From Ruminococcus sp. (GTDB taxonomy: Bacteria; Bacillota; Clostridia; Oscillospirales; Acutalibacteraceae), in contig JAMPDR010000004.1 in assembly GCA_023665555.1 (NCBI GenBank), positions 1 to 64,000 on the forward strand: a DNA stretch of 64,000 nucleotides, in the 5' to 3' direction. The translations under genes and the position numbers were made by a program. The notes below the pieces were generated by a model, which saw only the letters and a program-made list of their open reading frames with translations, made no database searches and was not told where the DNA came from. Positions 38,309 to 47,250 of this stretch are shown piece by piece (the first letter of the stretch is position 1; the number at the start of each line of letters is the position of its first letter).

Positions 38309-39650
38309 TTTTGTCACTGTTCCCGAAACTATAACCGTGCATTTAGGACCTCCGCGAAGCTATGCACAGAATGTAACAGTTCCATTTGTTGATTATATCA
38401 AAAATGTTGCATCAAGTGAGATTTTTCCAACATGGCCTGAAAGTGCATTGAGAGCGAATATCATCGCTCAAATTTCAATTGCATTGAATAGAGTTTTTAA
38501 TGAATTCTACCGCTCACAGGGCTTTGATTTTGACATCACAAACTCCACTCAATATGATCAATCATTCAATCCCGGCAGGGATTACTTTGAAAATATATCA
38601 CAAATCGTTGATGAAATTTTCAATCTTTATGTTGTTGTTCAAGGCAGTATACAACCTTATTATACCGAATATTGTGACGGTATCAATGTTCAGTGTAACG
38701 GACTTTCTCAATGGGGTACTGTTGCACTTGCAAATCAAGGTTATACACCGTATGAAATTTTGCAGTATTATTACGGCGACAACATAAATCTCCAAAGAGC
38801 GCAAACAGGTGAAAATGTTCCGTCTTATCAGGGCACGCCGCTTAGACTCGGCAGTGTGGGGGAGCCTGTTGTTTCGATTCAGCGCCAGTTGAACCGTATC
38901 TCACGAAACTATCCTCTCATACCGATAATTCCCGAAACTGACGGTGTGTTTAATCAAACGACCGAAAATGCTGTTAAGGTGTTCCAACAGGTATTCAATC
39001 TGACACCTGACGGCATAGTGGGCGAGGCAACGTGGTATGCGATAAGACGTATCTATAATGGAGTTAAGCGGCTTTCGGAACTGTATTCCGAGGGTATCAC
39101 GATTTCAGAAGCACAGCGTGTATATCCATATCCGCTCAGAGTCGGCTCGGCAAATGTTTATGTACGTATCATACAGTACTATCTTGATTTTATCGCTTAC
39201 TTTGATGATACTTTGCCGCGTCTTAACGGCGACGGTATTTTCGGTTCGGCAACATTGAACGCTGTCAATACCTTCCAAAGACAGCACGGTATACCCGTTA
39301 CAGGGGTTGTTGACAGTCAGACGTGGTATGCAATTTTGGCTGAATATAATAATACCCTTCAATCACTGCCATATGAGTTCCAGTCGTATTCATCGTTGCT
39401 TTTTCCGGGATATGTTCTCACAATCGGCGCAACAGGAAATGCCGTTGAACAGGTGCAGACTTTCCTGCAGACAATTTCACGCTATCTTCCCGAAGTGCCG
39501 TCTGTAACAGTAAGCGGAGTTTATGATGAACAGACAGAGCGCGCGGTTGAAGTTGTGCAGGGTCTTTATGCTATACCTGTCACAGGCGATGTCGGACCGC
39601 TGACATGGAATGCAATCGTTGAGTTGTATAATGACTTCAGAACATTTTAG
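38301..39650 (+). CDS. SpoIID-like protein with three peptidoglycan-binding domains (spore cortex type)
   Basis: A 449-residue protein without a signal peptide. The N-terminal ~175 residues match the SpoIID/LytB-like region seen in clostridial cortex proteins (VPETITVHLGPP, FDFDITNSTQYDQSF, CNGLSQWGTVALANQGYTPY). Three PG_binding_1 repeats follow, each with the DG(V/I)FN..T..AV..FQ / G.V...TW.AI pattern, at about 185-255, 275-350 and 370-445. No hydrolase active site was recognised, so it may bind or remodel cortex peptidoglycan with its partner. GGAGG lies 6 bases before ATG at 38301. A GerA-family gene follows. Confidence 0.8.
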   Translation: MADFVTVPETITVHLGPPRSYAQNVTVPFVDYIKNVASSEIFPTWPESALRANIIAQISIALNRVFNEFYRSQGFDFDITNSTQYDQSFNPGRDYFENISQIVDEIFNLYVVVQGSIQPYYTEYCDGINVQCNGLSQWGTVALANQGYTPYEILQYYYGDNINLQRAQTGENVPSYQGTPLRLGSVGEPVVSIQRQLNRISRNYPLIPIIPETDGVFNQTTENAVKVFQQVFNLTPDGIVGEATWYAIRRIYNGVKRLSELYSEGITISEAQRVYPYPLRVGSANVYVRIIQYYLDFIAYFDDTLPRLNGDGIFGSATLNAVNTFQRQHGIPVTGVVDSQTWYAILAEYNNTLQSLPYEFQSYSSLLFPGYVLTIGATGNAVEQVQTFLQTISRYLPEVPSVTVSGVYDEQTERAVEVVQGLYAIPVTGDVGPLTWNAIVELYNDFRTF

Positions 39651-39782
39651 GACGATATCTGATTTTTGGTGTATACTTTCACCGCATAGCTTTGCATATG
39701 TTTGATCATTTTGAATAATTTCATATAATCAGCTAAAACTATCCTTAGTATTGAATCGTGAAGGGAGTCACACAGCGATTAT

Positions 39783-41243
39783 ATGAATGATTTTAACAAA
39801 AAGTATGAAGATAATCTTATAATGGTCAACCGTAAGCTACGTGTCGGCGAGTGTTTCGACATGATAGTTAAGCGTATCAAATTAGGAAGTCAGAGGGCAA
39901 CATTTTATTGCATTGACGGTTTTGTTAAAGATGAGATGTTTGAAAAAATGCTTGAATATCTCAGTAATCTGACAGAAAAACAAATGGAAAAAATCAGCGA
40001 TGCTGATGAATTTTTGAACACCCATATCACATATATTGAATCAAGCACTGAGGATGATATTGAAAAATTTACCACCTTTGTTCTTTCGGGTGCAATCGGT
40101 ATGATTGTCGAAGGGTTTGATAAGGCAATTATCATTGATTCCAGAACCTATCCTGCAAGAGATGTTCAAGAACCTGAGTCGGATAAAGTGCTTAGAGGTT
40201 CTCATGAGGGATTTGTTGAAACGATAATTTTCAATACTGCGCTTATCAGACGAAAAATAAGAAATCCTCAGCTTACCCTCAAAAGCTTTCAGGTCGGAAG
40301 AGAATCCAAAACGGATATAGTTGTTTGCTATCTTGAAAACACGGTTGACAAAAAGCAGCTTGATGCAGTAATCAAAAAGCTTAAGTCAATTGATGTAAAA
40401 AGCCTGACAATGAGTCAGGAAAGTTTGAGGGAATGTCTTTTGCCGTATCAGCCTTGGAATCCGTTTCCAAAGGTTAGATATACTGAAAGGCCGGATGCAG
40501 CCGCTGCATGTATCTATGACGGGAATGTGATAATTCTTGCCGATGGTTCGCCGTCAGCAATGATTATTCCCACGGGTATTTTTGATTTTGTTCAGGACAT
40601 TAACGATTACTATTTTCCTCCTATGATCGGCTCTTTTCTGCGATATGTCAGAGCGGTTGTGTTCGGCCTTTCACTTTTACTTGTACCGAGTTGGTATCTT
40701 ATTACGCTTTATGCAGACAGAGTTCCCGATTCGATGAACTTTATTCTTGTCAATGAGCCTAACGGAGTGCCGCTGATTTTCCAGCTGTTGGTTACAGAGT
40801 TCGTGATTGATACGTTGCGGTTGGCATCGCTTAACACACCCAGTGCGCTAAGCAACTCTTTCAGTGTTATCGGAGCGTTGGTGTTAGGTGAGTTCGGTGT
40901 ATCATCCGGTTTGTTTGTTTCCGAGATAGTATTATTCATGGCTTTTTCGGCGATATCCAACTTTACTCAGCCAAGTTATGAACTAGGTTATGCGATAAAG
41001 GTTTCACGCGTGTTTATTCTTGTTATGACGGCGATATTCAAATTTTGGGGATTTATTGCTGCACTTGCGATTATTACACTTGTTATATGCACAACCAAAA
41101 CGCTTGGCGGATACAACTATCTTTATCCAATAATTCCATTCAATGGCAAGGCGCTCAAAAGCCTGCTCGTCAGAAGTAGCTTGAAGTGCACATATAAAGG
41201 CAATGAGAATGTTGTATCAATTGACGCAGCTTCAAAAAAGTGA
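39783..41243 (+). CDS. GerA/SpoVAF-family spore germination protein
   Basis: A 486-residue protein. The cytosolic N-terminal part (to about 280) has the family blocks FYCIDGFVKDEMFEKML, SRTYPARDVQEPESDKVLRG and GSHEGFVETIIFNTALIRRKI. The membrane part has about five helices, with LIFQLLVTEFVIDTLRLAS and the ALVLGEFGVSSGLF loop. The closest role is SpoVAF, which acts with SpoVA in dipicolinate release, or a GerAA-type receptor subunit. A lone gene without gerB or gerC favours SpoVAF. The ribosome site (GAAGGGAG) lies about 15 bases upstream, rather far. Confidence 0.87.
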   Translation: MNDFNKKYEDNLIMVNRKLRVGECFDMIVKRIKLGSQRATFYCIDGFVKDEMFEKMLEYLSNLTEKQMEKISDADEFLNTHITYIESSTEDDIEKFTTFVLSGAIGMIVEGFDKAIIIDSRTYPARDVQEPESDKVLRGSHEGFVETIIFNTALIRRKIRNPQLTLKSFQVGRESKTDIVVCYLENTVDKKQLDAVIKKLKSIDVKSLTMSQESLRECLLPYQPWNPFPKVRYTERPDAAAACIYDGNVIILADGSPSAMIIPTGIFDFVQDINDYYFPPMIGSFLRYVRAVVFGLSLLLVPSWYLITLYADRVPDSMNFILVNEPNGVPLIFQLLVTEFVIDTLRLASLNTPSALSNSFSVIGALVLGEFGVSSGLFVSEIVLFMAFSAISNFTQPSYELGYAIKVSRVFILVMTAIFKFWGFIAALAIITLVICTTKTLGGYNYLYPIIPFNGKALKSLLVRSSLKCTYKGNENVVSIDAASKK

Positions 41244-41254
41244 ATCAAATATAA

Positions 41255-41292
41255 AATGAGAGCAGTGAACGTTGTGATTCACTGCTCATTTG
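41255..41292. terminator. Hairpin after the germination gene
   Basis: ATGAG-AGCAGTGAA pairs with TTCACTGCTCAT around CGTTGTGA; T run is weak, so terminator activity is uncertain. Confidence 0.5.
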
Positions 41293-41453
41293 ATGAAAAT
41301 ATCGCAACATATTACAGGCTAAAATTCGAAGTTCAATGCATAGTAATCAATATTATAAAAAAATCAACGAACTATTGTAAATTTTAGGGAAATGTTATAT
41401 CATGAATATATAATTCTTGAGATTTGCCGAAAGAACGCACAGGAGGAAAACAT

Positions 41454-43361
41454 ATGGAAAGCTTTACAGTAACAAGAACTACCAAAATAAAAGATATTCT
41501 CAAATCACCATCCGGTCATGATATCATTAAAAAGGCACTTTATACTATAGGTATGGATGCAGATATTATCACCAAAACACCGATTGGAAACATGAAAATA
41601 TCTGCACTTCAAAAACTTTCATTTGGTAAAATTGATGATGATTTTATCAATTCACTTCTAGGACTTCTTAACAGCGAAAAGGATTGTCCGCTTGAAGATA
41701 ACGCGCCGCTTGAGAAAAAGTGGTGGAAAGAGGCAGTATTTTATCAGATATATCCTCGTTCATTTAACGATTCAAACGGTGACGGAATAGGCGACCTGAA
41801 CGGTATCATTGAAAAACTTGATTATCTGAAAAATCTCGGCATTGATGCAATTTGGTGCAGTCCTATATATGATTCGCCGAATGATGATAACGGCTATGAT
41901 ATCCGTGACTACCGCAAAATTATGGAAGAGTTCGGAACAATGGAGGAGTTCGACCGCCTGCTCGATGAAGTGCACAAGCGTGGAATGAAGCTTATCATGG
42001 ACTTGGTTATTAACCATAGTTCTGATGAACACGAATGGTTCCAAAGTTCTGTCAATGACCCCGATTCGCCGTATAAAGACTACTACATTTGGAAAGATGG
42101 TGACGAAAACACACCGCCCAACAACTGGGATTCCATTTTTATGGGTAACGCGTGGAACTATTATCCCGAAAGAAAACAGTGGGCACTGCATCTGTTCTCA
42201 AAAAAGCAGATGGACTTCAACTGGGAGAATGAAAATCTTCGCAAAGATTTATATGAAATGATAAACTGGTGGCTTGAAAAGGGTGTTGACGGTTTTCGTC
42301 TTGATGTTATCAGCTTTATCTCAAAAACACCGGGTTTGCCGAACGGCAATGAGATAATTGGTTCGCTTATGAGTTTCAAGGGTTGCGAACATTATTTCTA
42401 CGGTCCGAAACTTCATGAATATCTCCACGAAATGAACGAGAACACATTCAGCAAGTTTGATGCATTTACAGTCGGCGAATGTCAGGGAACAGGCATCGAA
42501 ATGAGCAAACTCATGACAGGCGACTACCGCAAGGAACTTGATGTTGTGTTTGCATTTGACCACATGGATAATCCCGGCAAGGCACGCTTTTCAAAATATA
42601 CATATGACCTTCGTCCGATGGCAAAAGAACTTGTCAATTGGCAGCTGAACTATGGCAATCACTGTTGGCCGACTGTTTTCTGTGAGAATCATGACTGGCC
42701 GAGAATGACGTCAAAGGTATGTCCGGATGGTTTCTATCAAGCTGAAGTGAGCAAATTGCTTGCACTCATGCAAATGACATTTAAGGGCACACCGTTTGTA
42801 TATCAGGGGCAGGAGATAGGCATGACAAACTGTGACTTCACCGATATTTCATCATTCCGTGATGTGGAGTCTTACAATTGCTATAATCAGCAGCTTGAAA
42901 AGGGCAAGAGTGAGCAAGAAGCATTTAACATCGTTCTTGCAGGCAGCCGCGACAATGCAAGAACTCCGATGCAATGGAGTGATGAAGAAAACGGCGGTTT
43001 CACAACCGGCACACCGTGGATCGATGTCAACGGCAATTACAAGAAAATCAATGTTGCAAAGCAGGAAAAGGACAGCAATTCAGTGCTGAATTTCTATAAA
43101 AAGATGATTGCACTCCGCCATAAGCATCCGGCTTTGGTATATGGTTCATTCAAACTCGCAAAAGAGAATTTCACTGATGTTCTGACTTACTACAGAACAG
43201 ACGTTAAAGACGGAAGCTACTTTGTTGAAATCAATCTCACAAACAAACCGGCAAAGCGCACTGTTAACACAACAGGCTTTAAGCTGATTGCATCAAACGT
43301 CAGAACAGCCGGTAAGGGCGATCTGACACCGTTTGAGGCTAATATTTATAAGGTGAACTGA
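41454..43361 (+). CDS. GH13 alpha-glucosidase (oligo-1,6-glucosidase type) with an extra N-terminal helical domain
   Basis: A 635-residue cytoplasmic protein. Residues ~91-635 are a GH13_31-type enzyme: WWKEAVFYQIYPRSF, DLVINHSSDEHEWF, nucleophile Asp in GFRLDVISF, acid/base Glu in TVGECQG, and the CENHDWPR transition-state motif. It hydrolyses terminal alpha-1,4/1,6-glucosidic bonds of short oligosaccharides. The first ~85 residues are an extra domain absent from typical members (about 550 residues), predicted helical (KIKDILKSPSGHDIIKKALY, ISALQKLSFGKIDDDFINSLL). The start at 41454 follows AGGAGG; an upstream in-frame start at 41424 lacks a site. Confidence 0.93.
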   Translation: MESFTVTRTTKIKDILKSPSGHDIIKKALYTIGMDADIITKTPIGNMKISALQKLSFGKIDDDFINSLLGLLNSEKDCPLEDNAPLEKKWWKEAVFYQIYPRSFNDSNGDGIGDLNGIIEKLDYLKNLGIDAIWCSPIYDSPNDDNGYDIRDYRKIMEEFGTMEEFDRLLDEVHKRGMKLIMDLVINHSSDEHEWFQSSVNDPDSPYKDYYIWKDGDENTPPNNWDSIFMGNAWNYYPERKQWALHLFSKKQMDFNWENENLRKDLYEMINWWLEKGVDGFRLDVISFISKTPGLPNGNEIIGSLMSFKGCEHYFYGPKLHEYLHEMNENTFSKFDAFTVGECQGTGIEMSKLMTGDYRKELDVVFAFDHMDNPGKARFSKYTYDLRPMAKELVNWQLNYGNHCWPTVFCENHDWPRMTSKVCPDGFYQAEVSKLLALMQMTFKGTPFVYQGQEIGMTNCDFTDISSFRDVESYNCYNQQLEKGKSEQEAFNIVLAGSRDNARTPMQWSDEENGGFTTGTPWIDVNGNYKKINVAKQEKDSNSVLNFYKKMIALRHKHPALVYGSFKLAKENFTDVLTYYRTDVKDGSYFVEINLTNKPAKRTVNTTGFKLIASNVRTAGKGDLTPFEANIYKVN

Positions 43362-43366
43362 GTTCA

Positions 43367-43597
43367 ATTAGGAATGAGAAATTAGGAGTGAGGAGTTATA
43401 GTCGTGGGTAAAAAAACCTGCGACTTTTTGGTTTTCATCTACGGATGAACTGTTAATGATTTATTTCGGTAATGACAATTTATATATCAAATTCTAACCT
43501 TTGATAATTATTATATTTTGCGGACTGAATCTAAATTCTTTGATAATCTTATTCGCGACATTCGGTCCTCACTCCTAACTTCTCATTCCTAATTATT
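43367..43597. repeat. Modular palindromic repeat (alpha arms)
   Basis: Left arm TTAGGAATGAGAAATTAGGA and right arm TCCTCACTCCTAACTTCTCA flank an interior with AGTCGTGGGTAAAA, TGCGGACTGAATCT and ATTCGCGAC. It fills the gap between the glucosidase and the lipoprotein gene. Confidence 0.75.
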
Positions 43598-43665
43598 TTT
43601 CTCCGCATATTTTTATTGATATTTTCATCTTTGCCGCCATATAAATTACGGTAGGGGGCGATGAA

Positions 43666-44286
43666 ATGAAAAAATTCTTATGTATTGTTATAACGATTAT
43701 AATGATGTTTGGTCTTTGCGCCTGCACTCAAAGTGAATTTATTGAACTTGATACTTTTATCGAAAGCTATAACAAATATCAAACCGAACAGCCGCTGAAT
43801 TTCACTGATTTAATGATAACAACCGACGGTGAGCAAACGATTTACAATTGCTTTTTTCCATGTGAAACCACTTCGGTGACAGTACGAATCATTGCGAACG
43901 AAAACAAAAAAATTGAGCAGTGCAGGATAATAATTCCGAAGCTTGATGAAAAAGGTAAACAACTTAATCTGACTGATGAAATGCTCTCATTATTTGTGAA
44001 AACAACAGAAAACACGATTTGTGCATTCACTTCATGTATGCACGATGAAGCGGCAGAACTTGTTGGCGAATTCACGCTGAACGAAAGCGAAACATTCTCC
44101 AATCAGGGAGAACTGACAAAAATCAAAGGCAGTTTTTATTATGTTTATCTGTCGAATACTCTTGTCAGTGAATTTATCATCTATAACAAATGGCTGCACG
44201 AAATCGAATCTACAAGCAAGCCGGTGAGCAAGATCGCCTATGCCGATACAACAAAGGTGAGAGAAGAAACAATACCGTTGCAGTAA
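43666..44286 (+). CDS. Putative lipoprotein of unknown function
   Basis: A 206-residue protein with a lipoprotein signal peptide and lipobox GLCAC (Cys19 or Cys21 region: MMFGLCACTQSE). The mature part is a small alpha/beta domain with no recognised motif. It has its own gene space between two repeats, with GGGGGCGATG before the ATG. Its function is unknown. Confidence 0.7.
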   Translation: MKKFLCIVITIIMMFGLCACTQSEFIELDTFIESYNKYQTEQPLNFTDLMITTDGEQTIYNCFFPCETTSVTVRIIANENKKIEQCRIIIPKLDEKGKQLNLTDEMLSLFVKTTENTICAFTSCMHDEAAELVGEFTLNESETFSNQGELTKIKGSFYYVYLSNTLVSEFIIYNKWLHEIESTSKPVSKIAYADTTKVREETIPLQ

Positions 44287-44455
44287 AGTAATAAGTAAAA
44301 TGGAATAGTGAAGAGGTACGCGGGTCGAATTGTGTTGACTTAAAGATATCGTCCGCGTGTTTTAGTGAGATAGATTTTTTTTGATGAAAGAGCAGAAGTA
44401 TTAGTATTCTTTTACAAGTATAGAAACTTATTCACTATTACTTATTACTTGCGCA
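44286..44455. repeat. Modular palindromic repeat (beta arms)
   Basis: Left arm AAGTAATAAGTAAAATGGAA begins at the lipoprotein stop, and right arm TTCACTATTACTTATTACTT closes it. The interior GGTACGCGGGTCGAATTGTG...GTCCGCGTG matches the element next to topB (47105-47250, read on the minus strand) and the one at the right end of the window. Confidence 0.75.
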
Positions 44456-44511
44456 AAGCGCTGACGTGCAGTTACTTTTTCCAGCAATCAAAAAGAAACT
44501 CTGGCGTACGC

Positions 44512-44555
44512 AAAAAACGGCGAAAAAATCGGAACGATTTTTCGCCGTTTTTTTC
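44512..44555. terminator. Strong bidirectional terminator
   Basis: CGGCGAAAAAATCG pairs with CGATTTTTCGCCG around a GAA loop, with A and T runs on both sides. Confidence 0.8.
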
Positions 44556-44589
44556 TACAGATAAGTTTGTACTAAACCTCATTTCATTT

Positions 44590-44935
44590 GGACGCCTTAC
44601 GTTATGAGCGAAACCCTGCGGACTACAGTAAGATTGCACCCATAACCAACCTATGATGCAACAACCGGGGCTTTGTCAGCTGCCTTTACTTGTAGTCTTA
44701 TTGGAAGGTTGTTTTTATTTATCTTTTCTGTTTTGAGTTGGCATATAACTTTATTTCGCGGTTAAGAAGTTAAAAGCAGTAAGATTTTATTCGCGACCAC
44801 CGTTCCTCACTCCTAACTCCTCATTCCTAATTTTTTCTTCCTTTGCGGACTATTGGTTACGATAGCCACAATCTCCCCTCGCAATATGAGCCATGCGTAA
44901 GACCCGTATGCAAGTACTGCATTAGTTCGTGCTCC
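44590..44935. repeat. Composite repeat region with one alpha arm and two core modules
   Basis: Core-like pieces TGCGGACTACAGTAAGATTG (44624) and TTTGCGGACTATTGG..CACAATCTCCCCTCGCA (about 44852-44885) flank a right alpha arm, TCCTCACTCCTAACTCCTCA (about 44804-44825). No matching left arm is seen, so it looks like a decayed or nested copy. No gene is seen in 44287-44921. Confidence 0.55.
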
Positions 44936-47090
44936 AATCTTTCAGAAGGTCGGCAAAGGCATTGTTACCCTCGCTTATTTTATTTTGCTGCTTCATATAT
45001 TTTTGAACGTCATATTTTCCTGCACCGTCAGATTGTTTTCTTTTGTTGAAATCCGAAAGCTTTTCGCGATAACCGCATTTGCATACAAATGATTTTTTCT
45101 CTCCCTCTCCTCTGAGTTCAAGTTTTTTGTGGCAGTTCGGGCAACGTGCATTTGTTACCTGTGTCAGCCCGCGTCGGTAGCCGCACTCTCTGTCTTGGCA
45201 GATGAGCATTTTGCCTTTTTTGCCGTTTACTTCAAGCAGGTATTTTCCACATTCCGGACATTTTTCTTTTGTCATGTTGTCGTGCACATATTTCGCATCG
45301 CTTGAAATTACCATTGAAACAAGTGAGGTGGAGTATTTCCTCATTTCCGCGATAAATGCTTTCATGTCGGCTGTGCCTTTGCTGATGTTTTGCAACTGCT
45401 GTTCCCATTTTGCGGTAAGTTCAGCAGATTTGAGGTCCGGAGGAACAATTTTAATAAGCTGCTGACCTTTGGCTGTAGGACGTATTTCTTTACCGTTGCG
45501 TTCAATTGAAAAGTTATCGAAAAGCTTTTCGATAATGTCGGCTCTCGTTGCAGGTGTACCGAGTCCGCTTGTGGTTTCGATGACTGATTTAAGTGCTTTG
45601 TCTGCTATCTGTTTTGACGGATTTTCCATTGCTGAAAGCAGAGTTGCCTCGGTGTATCTTGCAGGTGGTCTTGTTTTGCCGGTGTTGATTTTGAGATTGA
45701 GTACGGGCAGTTTCATACCCTCTTTCAAATCTGGCAGCTGCTGAGCCTTGTTCTCGGTTTCTTCATCTTCATCATCGCTCACACTTGTTCCGTATATCTC
45801 TTTCCATCCGGCGCTTTTGACAATTTTGCCTTTTGCGTGAAAGTTGTTGCCGTCGATGTCAAGTGTCAGTTTAACCTCATCATATTCAAACGGGGATGAA
45901 AGAACCGCAATAAAGCGTTTCACAACAAGGTCATATATATTTCTTTCTTCAAATGAAAGCTTTGCAAAGTTTGCGCTTTGCTCAGTCGGAATGATTGCAT
46001 GATGATCTGTGACTTTGGCATTATTAACGATGTATTTTGCGTTTATCGGCTGACGATAAAGCGTCATAGATGCCTTTTGATATGGTCCTTGTGCAATACT
46101 TTTGAGTCTTTCGGGAATGGTTGCAACAACATCGTCGGTTATGTATCTTGAATCTGTGCGCGGATAGGTGAGTACCTTGTGGAATTCATAAAGGCTTTGC
46201 ATGAGAGAAAGTGTCTGTTTTGCTGAGTAGCCGTAAATCTTGTTGGCATCTCTTTGCAATTCCGTAAGGTCATATGCCGCAGGCGGATTCTGTCTTTTTG
46301 CAGTACGCTCAATTTTTGCAACTACAGCGTTCTTGCCATTAATTGACTGACATATTTTTTCAACAAAATCGCGGTTGGAAAATCGTGTGTTATTTTTGCT
46401 GTCACGGAAAGTTGCGTTAAATCCTTTGAATACTGCTTGCAATGTAAAATAGTCGCTTGGACGGAATTTTAATATTTCATCTTCCCTTGCAACTATCATG
46501 GCGAGGGTAGGGGTCTGAACGCGTCCTGCCGAAAGCTGTGCGTTATGTTTGCATGTGAGTGCTCTTGTGACGTTTAAGCCGACAAGCCAGTCCGCCTCGG
46601 CTCTTGCCTGTGCGGAATAATATAGGTTATCATAGTCTTTTGCCGGTTTGAGATTGTTGAAACCGTCTTTGATTGCGCGGTCTGTTTGTGAAGATATCCA
46701 TAGTCTGAACGATGGCTTTTTCCAATGAGCCTTCATCATTATCCAGCGGGCAACGAGTTCACCCTCACGGCCTGCGTCGGTTGCAATTATGAGCCTGTCA
46801 ATGTCGCTGCGATTCATGAGCGATGATACCGTTTTATATTGCTTTGCGGTTTGCTTGATAACCACTAACTTCATTTTTTGCGGAAGCATCGGCAGATCTT
46901 CAAGTTGCCATGATTTATATTTTTTGTCGTATGCATCAGGGTCGGCGAGCGTAACCAGATGTCCGAGTGCCCAAGTGATAACATATTTGTCGCCTTCAAT
47001 GAAGCCGTTTCCGTTTCTTTTTGCACCGAGCACACGTGCAATATCACGTGCCACTGACGGTTTTTCTGCAAGTACAAGTGCTTTTGCCAT
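44922..47090 (-). CDS. topB: DNA topoisomerase III
   Basis: A 722-residue type IA topoisomerase. The TOPRIM domain starts MAKALVLAEKPSVARDIARV and has the metal motif IIATDAGREGELVARW. The catalytic Tyr is Tyr309 in LTYPRTDSRY. SAGRVQTPTLAMIVARE is also visible. The C-terminus has two zinc-ribbon-like Cys clusters (CPECGKYLL..CQDRECGYR and CPNCHKKLE..CKCGYR) that help bind single-stranded DNA. It is chromosomal, with no conjugative genes nearby. GGAGA precedes the ATG. The stop lies in the composite repeat region. Confidence 0.96.
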   Translation of the reverse strand: MAKALVLAEKPSVARDIARVLGAKRNGNGFIEGDKYVITWALGHLVTLADPDAYDKKYKSWQLEDLPMLPQKMKLVVIKQTAKQYKTVSSLMNRSDIDRLIIATDAGREGELVARWIMMKAHWKKPSFRLWISSQTDRAIKDGFNNLKPAKDYDNLYYSAQARAEADWLVGLNVTRALTCKHNAQLSAGRVQTPTLAMIVAREDEILKFRPSDYFTLQAVFKGFNATFRDSKNNTRFSNRDFVEKICQSINGKNAVVAKIERTAKRQNPPAAYDLTELQRDANKIYGYSAKQTLSLMQSLYEFHKVLTYPRTDSRYITDDVVATIPERLKSIAQGPYQKASMTLYRQPINAKYIVNNAKVTDHHAIIPTEQSANFAKLSFEERNIYDLVVKRFIAVLSSPFEYDEVKLTLDIDGNNFHAKGKIVKSAGWKEIYGTSVSDDEDEETENKAQQLPDLKEGMKLPVLNLKINTGKTRPPARYTEATLLSAMENPSKQIADKALKSVIETTSGLGTPATRADIIEKLFDNFSIERNGKEIRPTAKGQQLIKIVPPDLKSAELTAKWEQQLQNISKGTADMKAFIAEMRKYSTSLVSMVISSDAKYVHDNMTKEKCPECGKYLLEVNGKKGKMLICQDRECGYRRGLTQVTNARCPNCHKKLELRGEGEKKSFVCKCGYREKLSDFNKRKQSDGAGKYDVQKYMKQQNKISEGNNAFADLLKDWSTN

Positions 47091-47104
47091 TGTTGAATCT
47101 CCTT

Positions 47105-47250
47105 ATTGTTTTTTATTGTAATGAAGAATGAAAATTTTCTTGTCAAAAAAAGATGTATCATGCTAAAGTATGCGGATAATATCTTAAAATCAGCACAAAC
47201 TAACCCGCGTACCTTTTCACTATTCCATATTACTTATTACTTATTACTTC
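47105..47250. repeat. Modular repeat (one beta arm plus interior)
   Basis: On the minus strand, AAGTAATAAGTAATATGGAA, GTGAAAAGGTACGCGGGTTA and then ATCCGCATAC parallel the element at 44286-44455. It overlaps the end of the DUF2079 gene and lies just upstream of topB. Confidence 0.65.

Noticed and set aside
44843..45049. 68-codon frame at the end of topB
   Set aside because: It overlaps the topB C-terminus and the repeat core; no coding signs.
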